NCBI GenBank assembly: GCA_017385345.1
Contig: JAFNRY010000113.1
Coordinates: forward strand, 1-12,882
DNA length: 12,882 nucleotides
Direction of reading: 5' to 3'
DNA from: Kiritimatiellia bacterium
GTDB taxonomy: Bacteria; Verrucomicrobiota; Kiritimatiellia; RFP12; UBA1067
The notes under the pieces: model-generated
The model's database searches: none
What the model saw: the letters and a program-made list of their open reading frames with translations, nothing else
What the model was told of the DNA's origin: nothing
Position numbers and translations under genes: made by a program
Shown here: piece after piece, positions 7,065-12,882 of the stretch
Layout of the letters: every line of letters starts with the position of its first letter
Position numbering within the stretch: the stretch's first letter is position 1

Positions 7065-8484
7065 CTTGCTTCGTTTCTTCTTTCAAGTCTTCCGTTTTCG
7101 TTTCCTGCGGAGCCGCCGGCGCGGATTCGTCCGGCGTTTTCCCGGACTTGCGCCACTTCTGCCACTGCGGGCCGTATTTCGGATATTTCTCCACCGCCGA
7201 AAAGACGCCGTTCGTGAACGAGACCACGTGTCCCGTCGAAACCAGCCAGGAAAGCTGTTTCGCGTCTTCCTCGTTCCGGACGATGTCCTGCTTCGTGGCG
7301 CAGGGATGTTCATCGACGAACTTCGCGATGCGGGCGAGTTCGGGGATGGCGTGCGCGGCGTCGAAGGGCTTGAGTTCGGCTGCGGTGACGAATTCCTGGC
7401 CTCTGTTGTCGTTGGCGCGGAAGAAGAACATTTTTCTGTGGTGGAAGGCGCCGCGGAGCGCGAAGCATATCGCGTACGGGTTTCTTCGTTCGTTCGCGAG
7501 CGCCTCCTCGGCGGCGCGCCTCAGTCCGGCGACCGGGCTCTTCATGGCGACGTCAGCCGGGACGATTATGTTCTTTGGCGTATCGACGAGCGAAGGCGCG
7601 ATGTTGCGCCGCAGCTCGGCCTCGGCCTGCTCGCGCGAAAGCTCCGGCGCGCCTTCGCCCGCGTTTTTCGCCGTGTAAACCGTTTTTCTAGTCGCGCTTT
7701 TGCGCCATTCCTCGATGGCGTCCTTGTCGCGCACCATCACGATGTGCGAACGGTACTCCTCTTCGCTCATGCCGGGGTGCGCGGTGCGGATGCGCTCGCG
7801 CACGTTGGCGTTGAACTCGTGGATGTTGGGCGGGCCGAGATAGACACCGTCGAGTCCGCATTTGGCGACGCAGTTGAAGTTTCCCGACGGCGGTTCGCAT
7901 TCGATCTCCTTCGCGTCGTAGTAGTCGGTCAGATGTTCCGCCGCGACGTGCTTGAGCGTTTCGCTCTGGTCGGTCGAGACGAATCCGCACGCCTTGCACT
8001 GGAAAGCGCGGGTCTTCTCCGGCGCGTTTTGCGCCGTGCCGGGACGTGCTTCGCCGTCTTTGGCGCCGGCGCGGGGGAAAAGCTTCAATTGAACCGACGA
8101 CGGGTTGTCCAGCAGAAAATACGCCAAATCCTTCAGTTTGTACGCGTGGAAGTCCTGCTGGAGCTTTCTGAAGATGGTGCCGAGGGCCTTCGGTTCGGGC
8201 AGTATCTTGACGTCGAACGGAAACGGTTCGCGGTGCGGCGGACGCGGACGGCGGTCCTGGTCCCGTCCTTCGCGCCGCTGGTTTCCGCCGCGGAAGCCTC
8301 CGGCGCCGTCGCGTCCGCGGGGCGGGAACTTGTTTCCGCGGGCGCCGCCGTCCGTCTGGCGGGGAAGGCCTTCTTTCGCGCCGCCGGCGGTCGCCGCCAC
8401 GGTGACGCCGGACGGCTTTCTCGCCCAGTCCGGGGTGAAATCCATCGATCCGATGTCGAACAACCCTGTGCTTTGATTTTCCAT
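7039..8484 (-). CDS. Uncharacterised protein with an RG-rich basic region and C2H2-type zinc fingers
   Basis: I cannot name this 481-residue protein. Residues ~37-84 are low-complexity and rich in Arg and Gly (PRGRDG, GGFRGGNQRREGRDQDRR), typical of disordered RNA-binding tails. Residues ~88-137 are a compact segment (FPFDVKILPEPKALGTIFRK). C163, C166, H179 and H184 have classical C2H2 spacing (C-x2-C-x12-H-x4-H). A second candidate site follows with C205, C209, H222 and H236. The segment at ~330-440 ends in a helix-turn-helix-like stretch (ELARIAKFVDEHPCATKQDI) and may be a winged helix. The last 40 residues are charged and disordered. There is no signal peptide or membrane segment. The ATG is 7 nt after a TAGAAT box, so the mRNA is probably leaderless. 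pheT begins inside its 3' end. The context suggests an RNA- or translation-linked role, which is inference. Confidence 0.88.
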   Translation of the reverse strand: MENQSTGLFDIGSMDFTPDWARKPSGVTVAATAGGAKEGLPRQTDGGARGNKFPPRGRDGAGGFRGGNQRREGRDQDRRPRPPHREPFPFDVKILPEPKALGTIFRKLQQDFHAYKLKDLAYFLLDNPSSVQLKLFPRAGAKDGEARPGTAQNAPEKTRAFQCKACGFVSTDQSETLKHVAAEHLTDYYDAKEIECEPPSGNFNCVAKCGLDGVYLGPPNIHEFNANVRERIRTAHPGMSEEEYRSHIVMVRDKDAIEEWRKSATRKTVYTAKNAGEGAPELSREQAEAELRRNIAPSLVDTPKNIIVPADVAMKSPVAGLRRAAEEALANERRNPYAICFALRGAFHHRKMFFFRANDNRGQEFVTAAELKPFDAAHAIPELARIAKFVDEHPCATKQDIVRNEEDAKQLSWLVSTGHVVSFTNGVFSAVEKYPKYGPQWQKWRKSGKTPDESAPAAPQETKTEDLKEETKQDETPAQLA

Positions 8485-8491
8485 AGCCGCT

Positions 8492-8500
8492 ATTCTACCA
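8492..8500 (-). promoter_or_regulatory. Extended -10 promoter of the zinc-finger gene and pheT (TGGTAGAAT)
   Basis: TGG plus TAGAAT on the minus strand lies 7 nt before the ATG at 8484, within the 24-nt gap that separates ilvN from this gene. The geometry matches the purN promoter and again predicts a transcript that begins at or next to the start codon. No good -35 box is visible. The site would separate the zinc-finger-pheT unit from ilvBN, although with no terminator in the gap, read-through from ilvBN is also possible. Confidence 0.6.
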
Positions 8501-8508
8501 CAATTGAG

Positions 8509-8760
8509 TCATCTTCCTGCCTTGCGGAAGGACGCCTCCATGACGTTCACCTGGTTGCGGAGCTGGAGCACGATCTGTTCTATCGCCGGTTCCGAACCGG
8601 GTATTTCCATTTTCATGCGCGAGACGGAGCCGTCTTCCGTCGGGCCGACTTCAAGGGTCTGGATGTTGTAGCCGCGGCCCGAAACGAGCCCGACGATGCG
8701 CGCGAGGACGCCCGGCTTGTTTTCCACGTAGCAACTTACTCTGTATGTCTGCGATTTCAT
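8509..8760 (-). CDS. ilvN: Acetolactate synthase small (regulatory) subunit, short ACT-only form
   Basis: This 83-residue protein is a single ACT domain that activates the large subunit and gives it feedback sensitivity to branched-chain amino acids, typically valine. The motif NKPGVLARIVGLVSGRGYNI at residues 14-33, then VGPTEDGSVSRMKM, matches the N-terminal ACT domain of IlvH closely. IlvH proteins usually have ~160 residues with a second C-terminal domain, which is absent here. A natural TGA ends the frame and nothing resembling the missing domain continues in another frame, so this looks like a genuine short form (compare E. coli IlvM, IlvN) rather than a recent truncation. It starts 2 nt after the ilvB stop, which implies coupled translation and a matched complex. 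Whether it confers valine inhibition cannot be read from the sequence. Confidence 0.92.
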   Translation of the reverse strand: MKSQTYRVSCYVENKPGVLARIVGLVSGRGYNIQTLEVGPTEDGSVSRMKMEIPGSEPAIEQIVLQLRNQVNVMEASFRKAGR

Positions 8761-8762
8761 TT

Positions 8763-10505
8763 TCAGTTTCCGTAAACGGTGTCGGCGACCGTCCTGCCGG
8801 CCGGTATCATCGGATAGACGTTGGCGCCCGGATCGACGACTATTTCGACGAGCGTCGTCTTTTTCGAGCGGATGGCCCTTGCCACCGCCGCGTCGAGTTT
8901 CGCCGGGTCGGTCACGCGCCACGCCGCGGCCCCGTGGGCCTTGGCGAGCTGCACGAAGTCGGGCAGGTATCTGCCGTTTTTGACGCATTCCGCGTCTATC
9001 TTTTCGTTGGCGGCGCGGCCGCCAGGAGTGAGTATGGAGCCCGAGTAGTTTTTCCTGTAGAATAGCTCCTGCCACTGGCGGACCATTCCGAGGCAGCCGT
9101 TGTTGATCACGAAGAAGGCGACGGGGAGCGAGCGCTCCACCGCGACGACCACCTCCTCGAACGTCATCTGCGCGCCGCCGTCGCCGACGATCGCCACCGG
9201 TTTCAGATCCGGTCTCGCGACGGCGGCGCCGATCGCCGCCGGAATCCCGAATCCCATCGTGCCCATTCCGCCGGAAGTGAGGAATCGCCTCGGCTTCGCG
9301 TGGCGCAGGAACTGCGCGGCCCACATCTGGTGCTGGCCGACGTCCGTCGCCACGATGGCGCGGCCCTTCGCCGCGCGCCCGATCGCTTCGATCGCCTCCT
9401 GCGGCATGATGACTCCCGGCCTCGACCTCTTCCACGAGGCTGGCTTTTCTTCGAGCCGTCCCCGGACCCTCGCCGTCCACTCCGGTCTTTTGGCCGCCTT
9501 GATGCGCGACGCGACCGCCGTAAGCGCGTCTTTCACGTCCGCGGTTATTCCGAGCGCCGCGCGGACGTTCTTTCCGATGGACGCGCGGTCGCAGTCGATG
9601 TGGACGATTTTCGCGGCTGGGGCGTATTTCGATAGCCTGCCGGTCACCCTGTCGGAGAACCTCACGCCGAGCGCGATCACGAGATCGGCTTCGTTGATCG
9701 CCATGTTGGCGGCCGGCGTACCGTGCATGCCGGCCATGCGCAGCGAAAGCGGGTCGTTCTCGTCGAAGGCTCCCAGCCCCATAAGCGTCGTGGCCACCGG
9801 TATGTCCGCCCTGTGCGCCAGCGCGGCAACCTCTTTGGCCGCTTCGGAGGCGATAACGCCTCCGCCGGCGTAGATTACGGGCCTTTCCGCCTCGTTTACA
9901 AGCTTGGCCAGTCTTGCAATCTCCGGCGCCGTGGCCCAACTTTCCGGGTGGTATGCGCGCAGCGACACGCGCTCCGGGTATTGCGCGGAAGTCATCGCCT
10001 GCTGGCAGTTCTTCGGTATGTCGATGACGACCGGGCCGGGCTTGCCGTGCGTCGCTATGTAGTACGCTTCGGCTATCGTCTCCGGTATTTCGTCGGCGGA
10101 GTGGACGAGGAAGTTGTGCTTCGACACGGAGCGGGTGAGGCCAGTCGTGTCGGCCTCCTGGAACGCATCCGTTCCGATGAGCGGAAGCGAAACCTGCCCT
10201 GTTATGGCGACGAGCGGGATGCCGTCGATGTTCGCCGTCGCCAGACCGGTGACGATGTTGGTCGCGCCGGGTCCGCTCGTCACTATGCACGTTCCGGGCT
10301 TGCCGGTCGCCCGCGCATAGCCGTCCGCCATGTGGATGCAACCCTGCTCGTGCCGTCCGAGAACGAACGGAAACTTTGCGCCCGTCAGGAAATCGAATAT
10401 GTCGAGCACCGCGCCGCCCGGATACCCGAACACCGCCTCGACCCCGGCCGCCTCCAGCGATTCAACCACGGCTTCCGCGCCGCTTCTCGTCTCTTTCTTT
10501 GCCAT
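8763..10505 (-). CDS. ilvB: Acetolactate synthase large (catalytic) subunit
   Basis: This 580-residue thiamine-diphosphate enzyme makes acetolactate or acetohydroxybutyrate, the first shared step to valine, leucine and isoleucine, in the cytosol. FGYPGGAVLDIF (26-37) and the catalytic Glu53 in RHEQG belong to the N-terminal TPP domain. The central domain carries IYAGGGV (211-217). The C-terminal domain has the Mg-TPP motif GDGGAQMTFEE (441-451) ending in INNG with N468 and N469, then MVRQWQELFY. The ATG at 10505 gives the usual N-terminus but has no Shine-Dalgarno sequence. An in-frame TTG at 10541 with AAGG 8 nt upstream would add 12 residues and is a real alternative. ilvN follows after 2 nt. 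ilvC and ilvD are not in the window. Confidence 0.96.
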   Translation of the reverse strand: MAKKETRSGAEAVVESLEAAGVEAVFGYPGGAVLDIFDFLTGAKFPFVLGRHEQGCIHMADGYARATGKPGTCIVTSGPGATNIVTGLATANIDGIPLVAITGQVSLPLIGTDAFQEADTTGLTRSVSKHNFLVHSADEIPETIAEAYYIATHGKPGPVVIDIPKNCQQAMTSAQYPERVSLRAYHPESWATAPEIARLAKLVNEAERPVIYAGGGVIASEAAKEVAALAHRADIPVATTLMGLGAFDENDPLSLRMAGMHGTPAANMAINEADLVIALGVRFSDRVTGRLSKYAPAAKIVHIDCDRASIGKNVRAALGITADVKDALTAVASRIKAAKRPEWTARVRGRLEEKPASWKRSRPGVIMPQEAIEAIGRAAKGRAIVATDVGQHQMWAAQFLRHAKPRRFLTSGGMGTMGFGIPAAIGAAVARPDLKPVAIVGDGGAQMTFEEVVVAVERSLPVAFFVINNGCLGMVRQWQELFYRKNYSGSILTPGGRAANEKIDAECVKNGRYLPDFVQLAKAHGAAAWRVTDPAKLDAAVARAIRSKKTTLVEIVVDPGANVYPMIPAGRTVADTVYGN

Positions 10506-10560
10506 TTCGGTATCAGTTTCAGTATCAGTCCGTTTTTTCAACCGTCTCGCCTTTTCATAT

Positions 10561-10569
10561 ATTATACCA
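10561..10569 (-). promoter_or_regulatory. Extended -10 promoter of ilvBN (TGGTATAAT)
   Basis: TGG followed by a perfect TATAAT on the minus strand predicts a start near 10554, giving a leader of ~49 nt to the ATG at 10505 or ~13 nt to the alternative TTG at 10541. No -35 hexamer stands out. The leader holds the repeated hexamer TATCAG on the plus strand (10511-10516 and 10523-10528), visible on the transcript as CTGATACTGAAACTGATA. I see no run of Leu, Val or Ile codons, and no terminator-antiterminator pair, that would indicate classical attenuation. Confidence 0.65.
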
Positions 10570-10610
10570 CATATGCGCCGCGTGGAATTGTCGTTTTTTG
10601 CCGCGTTGCC

Positions 10611-10638
10611 TTGCAATTCATCGACGATATGATATAAT
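10611..10638 (+). promoter_or_regulatory. Promoter of the ABC exporter operon (TTGCAA - 16 nt - TATAAT, with TGA extension)
   Basis: TATAAT at 10633-10638 is preceded by TGA (10630-10632), and by TTGCAA at 10611-10616 with a 16-nt spacer, which matches four of six -35 consensus bases. It faces away from the ilvB promoter. The two predicted start sites are about 90 bp apart, so one regulator could in principle affect both. No clear dyad operator was seen between them. Confidence 0.65.
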
Positions 10639-10643
10639 GCCTT

Positions 10644-10670
10644 ATGATGGTTGGAGGAGATTCGATATAA
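10644..10670 (+). other. Possible 8-codon leaderless upstream ORF before the exporter permease
   Basis: Five nucleotides after the TATAAT box an ATG-ATG pair opens a tiny frame encoding MMVGGDSI, which ends at TAA 7 nt before the permease ATG. The box-to-ATG distance is the same as for the leaderless purN and zinc-finger genes. The frame includes GGAGGAG (10653-10659), which sits too far (18 nt) from the permease ATG to be its normal ribosome site. The frame may be chance, given its length. Confidence 0.25.
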
Positions 10671-10677
10671 GGCGGAC

Positions 10678-11454
10678 ATGAAGGATTTTCTGTCAGTTTG
10701 GCGGCGCCACAAGTTCCTTTTCGAGGAACTTGTCAAGCGCGATTTCAAGAAAAAATACAAGCGTACGCTGCTTGGCGTGGGATGGAGCGTCATGATGCCG
10801 CTTTTGACGCTCCTTGTCATGAAAGTCGTATTCGAGCAGTTTTTCGGCCGCAACATGGAGCATTATACGACTTATCTATTCTGCGGCAACTTGTTGTTCT
10901 GCTGGTTCGGCGAGGCGACGAACGCCGGAATGCGCAGCCTGTACGGAAACGCCTCGATTTTCACCAAAGTGAACGTTCCGAAGTATTTATTCCTTTTTTC
11001 CGGGAATGTCCAGACTTTGATCAATTTCATATTGACGTTGTGCGTATTCTTTGCTTTTTGCGCAATCGACGGCGTTTCTTTCACATGGAAGTTTCTGTTG
11101 CTTGCGTATCCCGTGGCGACAATGCTCGTATTCATCATGGGCGTGGGGTTGATTTTGTCCGCGCTTTATATGTTTTTCCGCGATCTCGACTATTTATGGA
11201 GCGTTTTTCTGCAACTTTTGATGTATGGATCCGCAATATTCTACACGATAGACAAAATGCCGGCGAAGGCGCAGTTTGTGTTCGCGTGCAACCCGGTGTA
11301 CAGGCATATCGCCTATTTCCGCGAAATAGTCCTGTCCGGCACCGTGCCGTCTTTGGGGACGCACATTGTGCTGGCCGGATTCGCCGTCGCGGCCTATGCC
11401 ACTGGTGCCTGGATGTACCGGCGCTACAATACGAGATTTCTGTACTATGTCTGA
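10678..11454 (+). CDS. ABC-2 type polysaccharide/polyol-phosphate exporter permease (Wzm/TagG/KpsM-like)
   Basis: This 258-residue inner-membrane protein has about six hydrophobic segments (~32-54, 64-80, 108-130, 138-164, 173-190, 228-247). A basic N-terminal part, LVKRDFKKKYKRTLLGVGWS, at 18-37 is the amphipathic signature of the ABC-2 O-antigen/teichoic acid export family. FRDLDYLWSVFLQLLMYGSAIFY (split by membrane helices) and the NPVYRHIAYFREIVL stretch near the C-terminus are also typical. The ATG at 10678 is chosen because AAGG lies 5 nt upstream. A TTG at 10651 would add nine residues. The stop overlaps the ATPase start by 8 nt, so the two form one transporter. The substrate cannot be told, and no glycosyltransferases are in view. 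The gene is clearly more AT-rich than its neighbours. Confidence 0.92.
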   Translation: MKDFLSVWRRHKFLFEELVKRDFKKKYKRTLLGVGWSVMMPLLTLLVMKVVFEQFFGRNMEHYTTYLFCGNLLFCWFGEATNAGMRSLYGNASIFTKVNVPKYLFLFSGNVQTLINFILTLCVFFAFCAIDGVSFTWKFLLLAYPVATMLVFIMGVGLILSALYMFFRDLDYLWSVFLQLLMYGSAIFYTIDKMPAKAQFVFACNPVYRHIAYFREIVLSGTVPSLGTHIVLAGFAVAAYATGAWMYRRYNTRFLYYV

Positions 11455-12409
11455 TACTGCGCCGGCGATTGTCTGCTCCAACGTCTCGATTCGCTACATG
11501 ATCGGGGACTTCAAGAATATCGGCTTGAAGGAATGGGTGATGCACCGTTTGACCGGGAGATACCATGTCGAGGAGTTCTGGGCGGACAGGAACATTACGT
11601 TTTCCCTGGACAGAGGCGACATGCTTGGAATCGTCGGCTCGAACGGCGCTGGCAAATCGACTCTTCTCAAGGTGGTCTCCGGCATAATGGAGCCGACGCT
11701 CGGAAGCGTGAAGCGCCGCGGCAGGGTTTCGGCGCTTCTGGAGCTGGCTTCGGGTTTCGACGCCGATCTTACCGTCAAGGAAAACGCCTATCTGCGCGGG
11801 GCGATGCTCGGTTATACGCGCAAGTTCATGGACGAGACGTATCCGTACATTATTTCCTTTTCCGGACTCGAGGCGTTTGCGGACCGGCCGTTCAAGCAGC
11901 TTTCGTCGGGAATGAAGTCGCGCCTTGCGTTCGCCATCGCCTCCCTCGTGAAGCCCGAGATACTGATTCTCGACGAGGTGCTTGCCGTCGGCGACGGCGC
12001 CTTCAGGGAGAAAAGCGAAAAGAAGATGCGCGAGATCCTGGGAAGCGGCGCGACTACGATTCTCGTTTCGCATTCGCTGGGGCAGATTCGCGCCCTGTGC
12101 AACAAGGTGCTTTGGCTCGAAAAGGGCGAACAGATCGTTTTTTCGGACGACGTCGCGGGCGTATGCGATTCCTATGAGGAGTTTCTCCGTTCGCCGGCCG
12201 GCACGAAAGCGCAGTTCGATCCCGGGAAGATCGCGGCCAAGCGCGCGGCTGCGAAAGCCGAGGCCGAGCGCCAGGCCGCGGAACGCCGGCGTCAGGAGGA
12301 GGAGCGCCGCCGCAAGGCCGCCGAAGCCGCCGCAGAGCTCGCGCGCCTGCGCGCCGACTCCGCGAAGCTCGCGGAAGTCCGCCGCATTCTGAAAGGGGGC
12401 GGGAGGTGA
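11447..12409 (+). CDS. ABC transporter ATPase for polysaccharide export (Wzt/TagH/KpsT-like) with C-terminal coiled coil
   Basis: This 320-residue ATP-binding subunit is the partner of the preceding permease. Walker A is GSNGAGKST at 64-72, the signature is QLSSGM at 151-156, Walker B is ILILDE at 172-177 and the H-loop is His209 in LVSHS. The LSSGMKSRLAFAIA form and the KNIGLKEWVMHRL insert before Walker A are typical of the Wzt/TagH group. After the nucleotide-binding domain (~250) comes a highly charged, Ala/Arg/Glu-rich stretch at ~263-303 (AKAEAERQAAERRRQEEE), strongly predicted as coiled coil. Some Wzt proteins have a carbohydrate-binding C-terminal domain, and this one does not. Earlier in-frame starts would lie inside the permease gene. 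The ATG at 11447 is the natural coupled start. The next gene's GTG overlaps its TGA. Confidence 0.94.
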   Translation: MSDTAPAIVCSNVSIRYMIGDFKNIGLKEWVMHRLTGRYHVEEFWADRNITFSLDRGDMLGIVGSNGAGKSTLLKVVSGIMEPTLGSVKRRGRVSALLELASGFDADLTVKENAYLRGAMLGYTRKFMDETYPYIISFSGLEAFADRPFKQLSSGMKSRLAFAIASLVKPEILILDEVLAVGDGAFREKSEKKMREILGSGATTILVSHSLGQIRALCNKVLWLEKGEQIVFSDDVAGVCDSYEEFLRSPAGTKAQFDPGKIAAKRAAAKAEAERQAAERRRQEEERRRKAAEAAAELARLRADSAKLAEVRRILKGGGR

Positions 12410-12882
12410 AAGACACCGAAATCAGATTACGGCTTTCCCAAGGGGAAGACAGCGCCACGCAATTCAAGCGCGGGTCGATCGGAGTCGCCAAACTCGCCGC
12501 AGAACTCGTGGCGTTTACAAATGCCGCCGGCGGAGTAATTTTCTTCGGAGTTGATGACGATGGAACCATCTGCGGCTTGACCAAGGCGGATGCAAAATCG
12601 CTTGATGGCGAAATAAGCAATGCGGCAAACGAAAATGTCCGCCCCGCCGTGTATCCTCGTACAGAGTTCCATACCATTGACGGCAAGCTGATTTTGGTCG
12701 TGATCGTACCGGAAGGCGTGTCTAAGCCCTATGCAGACAAGACAGGGGCCTTTTGGGTTAAGTCTGGTCCGGACAAGCGCAGGGTGACGGCGCGCGAAGA
12801 ACTCCAGCGCATGTTGCAGGCGTCGCTTCTCATACATGCGGATGAAATGCCAATGGCGGGGTCTTCGGCAAAAGATATAGAT
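12406..12882 (+). CDS. AlbA_2/Schlafen-type (divergent AAA-4) domain protein, N-terminal part (3' truncated)
   Basis: The open frame of 159 codons continues past the window end. Residues ~13-135 show the AlbA_2 (Schlafen-like) pattern: EDSATQFKRG, where the family has E-x3-EFK; a helix LAAELVAFTNAAGG at 32-43; IFFGVDDDGTICGL at 45-58; then VRPAVYPRTEF and a strand with VVIVPEGVSKPYADK and AFWVKSG at ~98-121. Such domains occur in putative transcription regulators and RecG-like or defence-associated proteins. Their activity varies, so no function is assigned. The start is GTG at 12406, overlapping the ATPase stop as GTGA, with AAAGGGGG about 9 nt upstream. This implies translation coupled to the exporter ATPase. 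Codon use is more AT-rich than in the housekeeping genes. Confidence 0.85.
   Translation, partial: MKDTEIRLRLSQGEDSATQFKRGSIGVAKLAAELVAFTNAAGGVIFFGVDDDGTICGLTKADAKSLDGEISNAANENVRPAVYPRTEFHTIDGKLILVVIVPEGVSKPYADKTGAFWVKSGPDKRRVTAREELQRMLQASLLIHADEMPMAGSSAKDID

Noticed and set aside
6703..8775. A 690-codon plus-strand frame opposite pheT and the zinc-finger gene
   Set aside because: It spans two genes on the other strand and their junction, shows no domain, and its composition is that of a reverse-strand shadow. The zinc-finger frame has its own promoter and C2H2 spacing.
10540..10558. A six-codon frame MKRRDG as an ilv attenuation leader peptide
   Set aside because: Its ATG is only 2 nt after TATAAT, upstream of the predicted start site, and it contains no Leu, Val or Ile codons.

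Overview
The window is a stretch of bacterial chromosome of high G+C, densely coded on both strands, with housekeeping biosynthesis genes on the left and centre and an export cluster on the right. There is no rRNA, tRNA, CRISPR array, transposase or phage gene. Lineage cannot be fixed from sequence alone. An RpiB-GlyA fusion, a GspE/PilB secretion ATPase and a zinc-finger protein of a type I loosely associate with the Planctomycetes-Verrucomicrobia-Chlamydiae group suggest a relative of Kiritimatiellota, Lentisphaerota or Verrucomicrobiota. That is a weak inference.

Left block (1-3803, + strand): the C-terminal end of a GspE/PilB ATPase; a single 558-residue protein joining ribose-5-phosphate isomerase B to serine hydroxymethyltransferase; a NifS-type cysteine desulfurase starting 5 nt later; and a small lipoprotein with a degenerate heavy-metal-associated fold. 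RpiB (ribose-5-phosphate, hence PRPP) and SHMT (one-carbon units) both supply purine synthesis, and purN lies convergently next to this block.

Central block (3758-10505, - strand, read right to left): ilvB and ilvN (acetolactate synthase, with an unusually short regulatory subunit); then an uncharacterised protein with an RG-rich basic region and C2H2-like zinc fingers whose 3' end overlaps the start of pheT by 26 nt; then pheT, with no pheS in view; then a structured terminator region; then purN. A shared extended -10 promoter (TGnTATAAT) recurs. Before purN and before the zinc-finger gene it lies 6-7 nt from the ATG, which predicts leaderless mRNAs.

Right block (10633-12882, + strand): from a divergent promoter region shared with ilvB, a two-gene ABC-2 polysaccharide-type exporter (permease and ATPase, overlapping by 8 nt). 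It is followed, with a GTGA start/stop overlap, by the beginning of an AlbA_2/Schlafen-type protein that runs off the end. The permease gene is visibly more AT-rich than its surroundings, which hints at a different origin.

The best candidates for something undescribed are the zinc-finger/RG protein coupled to pheT, the structured RNA between pheT and purN, and the exporter-AlbA_2 coupling. None is proven to be a new system from this sequence.
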